From Flaveria trinervia (taxonomy: Eukaryota; Streptophyta; Magnoliopsida; Asterales; Asteraceae), in assembly GCA_025506515.1 (NCBI GenBank), contig CM046444.1:120390930-120454929 (forward strand): 64,000 nucleotides of DNA, in the 5' to 3' direction. The notes under the pieces were generated by a model, which worked only from the letters and a program-made list of their open reading frames with translations, had not been told where the DNA came from and ran no database searches. Shown here one piece after another: positions 58,917 to 64,000 of the stretch. Made by a program: the position numbers and the translations under genes. The stretch's first letter is position 1. Each line of letters opens with the position of its first letter.

Positions 58917-61900
58917 ATGTTGTTCATAGTTCTTTGTGTTACATTGTTACCTTTTACTTTTGCATCAACCAACACAACTTGTCTGCCTGCTGAAGAAGGT
59001 ATGATGAGCTCGAGATTGTATATTGTGTGCTTTGTGGTTTAATTACTTAAGAATGTTTGTTTATCTATTTGCAGTGGCTGTACTAAGAGGAATAGGAAGA
59101 AAACTAGGTAAAGATTGGGATTTCGATAAGGATCCGTGTGGTGATTGGGACATTTATAGCAACATAACATATGTGAACAATGTGACTTGCACCGCGAAAT
59201 CATATAATATGACATGTCATATCGCTAGCATGTAAGTTCCTTCTATCTTATATATGTGATTTTCTGTTAAATTGTTATAAAATATATTTCAGATAATTTT
59301 TCAATCAAATCAAATGGTGCACTTGAAACCAAAGCATGTTGTTTGATTGAATAAGTTTTAAGTAACAATTTAGTATGGTTAGAAACGTTTTCGAAGATAT
59401 CAATTTTTTTTACTCAAATTCAAGATGGCTTGGTAGCTTCATGTTGGATCTAAAAGGACACAAAAACAATCATGGTATCGAGGAAGTTTTTTCCATGGAT
59501 TTTTGAAGACATCAAATTTATATTTTTCTATTTCTTTTACCGTCAAACACGTACCAACTATATGAGGATAACACTTGTTTAATTGGAAAAGTAGACTGAT
59601 AATGTTCGGACCTTAGCTGTCACAACAAACAACCAATTAGTTCTAGTCTTAAGGGTAGGTAAAACAAAGCCTTGATGGTTAAGAACTCCTGTTTTTATCA
59701 TAAGTTTCTCGTCATGTATCCGTTATTTTTCCTTTGCATTTGGATTTAAACATTAACATAACAATTAATTTTTTGAACGTCAAATGAATAACCTTGTTTC
59801 GAATAATATATGTTATTTTAATAAGACACATTGATTCGTTCTTTAACTAGCCCTGCACGTCCAATCACCTTAAAAGAAAACCTATAACTAAAAAAACATT
59901 TTAGTTTAATCCAAAACATTTTTATACCAAACAATACTCAAACCCAAAATATTTTTATATTTAATTATCTTAGTTATCCCATGTTAACCACTTTATTCAT
60001 TTGATAAAGTTAACGTTTATTTGTATATAAGAATTGCCGGGATAATTCGCTCCAACGCTAGTGTAACCAACTAGTTAGACACTCAACGGGCAATAAACAC
60101 TTCGAAAGTAAAACATAAATTAGGGTCTTCGAATCGAAAAATCGTCACAATTGTTTACAAAATTAGGGTTTCTGAATTGAAACAAGCATGTCATCTTGTT
60201 ATACTGAATGATCTATCGATTGGTTCGTGATGCAGAAGCCTCAAAGGACAAAGCCTATCAGGCATTCTCCCACCAGAATTCGTCAATCTTCGTTATCTCC
60301 AAAATCTGTACATCCTCCGTACCTTAATGCTTTTGTTGTTTGTGTTTGACTGCTGATTTGTGCATTTCATCCTACAGAGACTTAACTCGCAACTGTCTCA
60401 GTGGCAGCATCCCTCCGGAATGGGGTTCTATGGAGCACATTGTAAACATGTAATCCTACTTTAGTGTAACCTTTAACATGCTGTATAGATTTTGGATCTT
60501 AAAGTACTACGTTTGTATTTGACATCAAAAAATCACTGCAGAACTCTTCTCGCGAATCGTTTAACTGGATCAATCCCAAAGGAACTCGGAAACATCAGCA
60601 CATTGAAATCTTTGTAAGTTTCTAGTCATCTGTTATACACTTTAAATTTTCTATGATTGTAACAGATGTTATTGCTTTTTGCTGCCTGTGACCACGATTC
60701 TGTTGTTAATTAGAACCGTAGAGGACAATATGCTGTCTGGAGCAATTCCTGATGAACTTGGGAATCTTACAAGCATTGAGAGATTGTAAGAGTTGGTGAA
60801 ATTTGTTGGTATTGTTGTGCTTGCTTTCTGGCATCTCATTGTGTTATGATTGTATCAACTGTTCTATTATTGATTGTAGATTACTGAACTCCAACTTTTT
60901 CACTGGGAAACTGCCTGCATCATTTGCAAAATTGGTCAATATGAAGGAGTTGTGAGTTCTCCTACCTTGTTGGATATTTGATCATTCATTGTTATATGGC
61001 TGAATGTAGTTGACTACTTTTTTTCTATGTAGTCGGATTGGTGCTAACAACTTCTCTGGGAAGATCCCTGATTTCATCGGAGAATGGACAAGTCTTGAGA
61101 GCTTGTGAGGCGTTTCCCTACTGTGTCATCTCCCTTTTTTCGTCTATAGCAATTAGATCTAAATAAAATTTTGAATTACAGAAGGATTCAGGCCAGTGGA
61201 TTGGAAGGACCAATACCACCTAGCATTACTCTCCTAACAACTTTAAAAGACTTGTTAGTAATTCCTAATCTTGTCAATATATTTTGTGCTTGCCATTTTG
61301 ATCAAGTATTTGTGTTTACTTAGTCAAGACATGCAGGAGAATAAGCGACTTGAGAGGACCAAACACCCCTTGTCCACCCTTTAAAAGCACACCTTTCAAG
61401 AACCTGTGAGTGAATTGCTTTTTTTAATATACTATGAGTTGTGTGTTGAAATCTCAAATTATTATATTTGTCATTATTTATTAAAACAAAATATATCTGA
61501 AATATTTGGCATATAAAAGATCAAAGCTTTTCATCCAAGTGCATGATCTCCACCATAAGTTTCAAAGCTATCTAAGGATAATCAACTTATCTCTAGAAAG
61601 AACGTGAAACCCTTAATTCCATAGTCATGATCTTGGTTCATAAGGCTAGATGACTATGAGGCTTATTATCTTTGGTTCGAAGAGCATGAAGGCACAGTTC
61701 TTCCTTTATGGTTCTAAACTGTGAAGTTGTGATTATTTTTCTTATTATTGTTGGATTATGGGTCTAAGCGTCCATGTTTAGAGCAACGCATGTGGTCCTC
61801 ATATCTAGGTGGTGTATTTTAGTGACATTGTTAACAACTTTGTGATGTATATTATGTGAAGTGGCAACGTTTGGGTTTTTACTTAAACATAAGTTACAAC

Positions 61901-64000
61901 ATAAGAGGGGTAAACATCAAAGAACACGAGAGAATGTAAGATGACGCACATGTGTATAAAAGTCATGACAAGATTCCATGTTAAAATATGATGCCTTGCC
62001 ACCAGTCTATGATGTAGACAAATTGAAAACATAGTATTCCAAAAGCATTGAGAGAGTGAGATATATGTGGTGTCATGCATCAGTCATGCTAGATTTTATG
62101 TTTTGTATTGTTTGTTAAGTTAAAATGTATATATCGTTTAAAAGGAACTATACTCTTAGATGTTACATAGTTTCCTATAAAAGGTCTTCTTTTGCATGAG
62201 ACAACTTGTGCACACATAGTAAGAAAAAGTTATCATGTGACTTCTGTGGTGTGTGTTGCAAGAAAAGTGTATGGAGTCTTGATACAATACCAGATAGCCT
62301 ATGTAAAGAAGGGGATGATGTGAGTGTCAAGAGTCTTAGAGATACTAGTGCGACTCAAAGTATGGGCACTCTAGTATCTTTGTGATGTTTGGGTGTTGAG
62401 TGACTATTACTCCATTTGTAATTTCTATTTGGTTGAAATTTTTTAATAAGTGAGGCTGAATGGTTGGTTTGACTAATTTATTTTATTTCTTTTTTATTCA
62501 GTTTTGCGTTTATATGTCTTGATTTTAAGTACTTTAAATAACGTGTTCTAAATTAACACAATCTTGCCAGGATCTTGAGGAGTTGTAATCTTGTTGGGGA
62601 ATTACCAAAATCTATTGCTTCAACCTACCTCATGTTAGTAGTTATTCTGTATTTAGTAATATTAGTTCAATTTTTTTAACAGATTTCACACTTCCATGGT
62701 TTATGTTGCTCTTTCAGAGACTTCAGCTTTAACAAACTTAGTGGACCCATTCCTGAAAGGTTCATTGATCTAAATGACACGGAATTTATGTAAGCATTCC
62801 ATTCTAATGTATTAATTGCTATCTACAACAGATCATGCAGATGAGGCTGTGTATATGGTTTATGGTTCTAAGTTCGAATAAGATATTCATTAATATAACT
62901 GCAAGATCATCCTTGCTTCATGTCCAAAGAATCTTCCCCTGTGAATTAAACATACATCATGCAGAAGTAAGTGAAGATTGGTTGACACATAACTGGAATC
63001 CCAGAAAGATTCAACGGACGTTCTGTCTATGTACTTGTTTATTAACTAATAAAGGGAAGGAGAATTAATATATATATATTTTTATCTGGAGCTCAGCTTC
63101 ATACTGCATATTTATAATATGACTTCTTTGATACCATCATTATTTATCTGAACATTCAAGGTATACTAATTTATTGTTTTGATTTTTAGCTATCTTACTG
63201 GGAACTCCCTATCAGGAAGTGTACCTAATTGGATGATCACTTTAGGAGATAGTATGTAAGTTTATATACCATTTTGTATTAATTACATAGCTAAAGTTGG
63301 GGACTTGGGGGCCATGCTTGGTTTATCATATAAGATGCAATCCATATCAATCAACTGATATGATCTCATATTGTGAAGATAATGATTGGTGTGAATTTTT
63401 AAAGCTCCTGGTTCCCTTATATGGTTGTATAATAAATTGATGAATATTGTGATTTTTCTTCCAGTGATCTGTCATACAACAATTTTACATTTGATAGCTT
63501 CAGGGATTTAAGGTGCCAAATGCGGGAAACGTAAGAACAGCTGCATCTTTCTGCAAGCATTTCTTAATACACCGCCTAATGTTGGTGTTTTTATTTTGTG
63601 TAGGAACTTGTTTGCTTGGTCTTCAATCGATAAAACCTCGTAAGTTCATCTGCTTTGAATTATTTTATCTGAATGGAGATTTGTTGATGTTTATATATGC
63701 GTGACATTCTCTTTCTGCCATTGTTTTATTTTTACCAGCAGAAAGGCCTTGTGTTTGGGAAATAACTTTTGTCCAACAAGTATGTTAAAGTTACATATAA
63801 TTATTACACATCTTGATGAAATTTATGTAATAATTAGTTAGTTCTTGTGTTAGATCCAGTAACTTCCTTGTATATCAACTGTGGTGGAGGGAAACTAGGG
63901 TTGGAGATAAGGAGTATCAAGTGACATGGAACCAGGTCAAGCGTCATATTTTTCTGCAGTAGAAGGTCGATGGGGATTTAGCAATACTGGTAACTTCTTG
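58917..64000 (+). CDS. LRR-malectin receptor-like kinase gene C, 5' part (exons 1-17), probably damaged
   Basis: Tandem paralogue of gene B in the same orientation. Exons: 58917-58998, 59075-59231, 60236-60307, 60378-60449, 60542-60613, 60714-60785, 60880-60951, 61033-61104, 61182-61253, 61337-61405, 62571-62633, 62718-62789, 63190-63255, 63465-63530, 63604-63639, 63742-63779, and 63854 to beyond the window. The start gives MLFIVLCVTLLPFTFA, a signal peptide, then TCLPAEE. LRRs run over exons 3-14. All junctions are GT-AG and the frame holds for 384 codons. Exon 4 has the full 72 nt, unlike gene B. In exon 17 (malectin-like domain) two 1-bp deletions relative to gene B, near 63897 (CTAGGG for CTAAGGG) and 63918-63925, break the frame. 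Either this is a pseudogene or the assembly has indel errors. Kinase exons lie outside the window. Confidence 0.8.
61406..62570 (+). other. Intron 10 of gene C (1.2 kb)
   Basis: Its first half matches intron 10 of gene B (14273-14965), including TCAAAGCTATCTAAGG and TAGTCATGATC. An extra block at about 62080-62450 is specific to gene C, AT-rich and without an ORF of note. Confidence 0.65.

Overview
The window is plant nuclear DNA. It has multi-exon genes with GT-AG introns, AT-rich intergenic sequence, and a large nest of LTR retrotransposons. The gene family is the LRR-malectin receptor-like kinases (LRR-RLK subfamily VIII-2, Arabidopsis At1g53430/At1g53440/At1g07650 type). The style of the Ty3/gypsy chromoviruses, the Sirevirus-like copia element and a Helitron 3' end beside short repeats suggest an Asteraceae genome. 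That is an inference from pattern memory and could not be checked by a search.

Layout. (1) 247-1221: last three exons of receptor kinase gene A; its 5' part lies outside the window. (2) 1222-8834: AT-rich intergenic DNA without a supportable gene. It holds decayed repeats, including units of about 310 bp at 5.7-7.1 kb and a segment at 2.8-3.84 kb flanked by a 12-bp direct repeat. (3) 8892-23087: receptor kinase gene B, resolved here into 24 exons coding for 998 aa (signal peptide, LRRs, malectin-like domain, one membrane helix, RD kinase). It has a duplicated exon 1 and a 1-bp deletion in exon 4 that can only be read through with a shifted splice donor. (4) 23228-23384: an orphan fragment of a third kinase copy, cut off by a retrotransposon. 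(5) 23382-56506: a nested TE block. A minus-strand chromovirus (gypsy-2) is split by a plus-strand chromovirus (gypsy-1, 25449-46759, TSD AGAAT). The 3' LTR of gypsy-1 is split by a minus-strand Sirevirus-like copia (32885-45215). The gag of gypsy-2 carries a solo LTR (50699-53009, TSD GCTTA). The right edge is an odd LTR/internal/LTR-fragment junction. (6) 56507-58500: remnant gag, a G-rich minisatellite with strong G-quadruplex motifs, and a Helitron 3' end. (7) 58917-64000: first 17 exons of receptor kinase gene C, a tandem paralogue of B that runs off the window and has two 1-bp deletions in its malectin exon.

How it fits together: A, B and C lie head to tail in the same orientation and share exon phases and promoter blocks, so this is a tandem receptor-kinase cluster that has been stretched by successive TE insertions. 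Products would be plasma-membrane receptors with extracellular LRR and malectin-like modules and a cytosolic Ser/Thr kinase. No wholly new system is supported by the sequence. The most interesting points are gene B's exon 1 duplication and splice rescue, the orphan kinase fragment at the TE edge, the chimeric right LTR of gypsy-2, the 5' LTR deletion in gypsy-1, the env-like third ORF and dense short palindromes of the copia element, and the G4 minisatellite. Many frame breaks in the TEs are single-base indels between otherwise near-identical LTRs. Residual long-read assembly errors are therefore a real alternative to true mutation, for genes B and C too.
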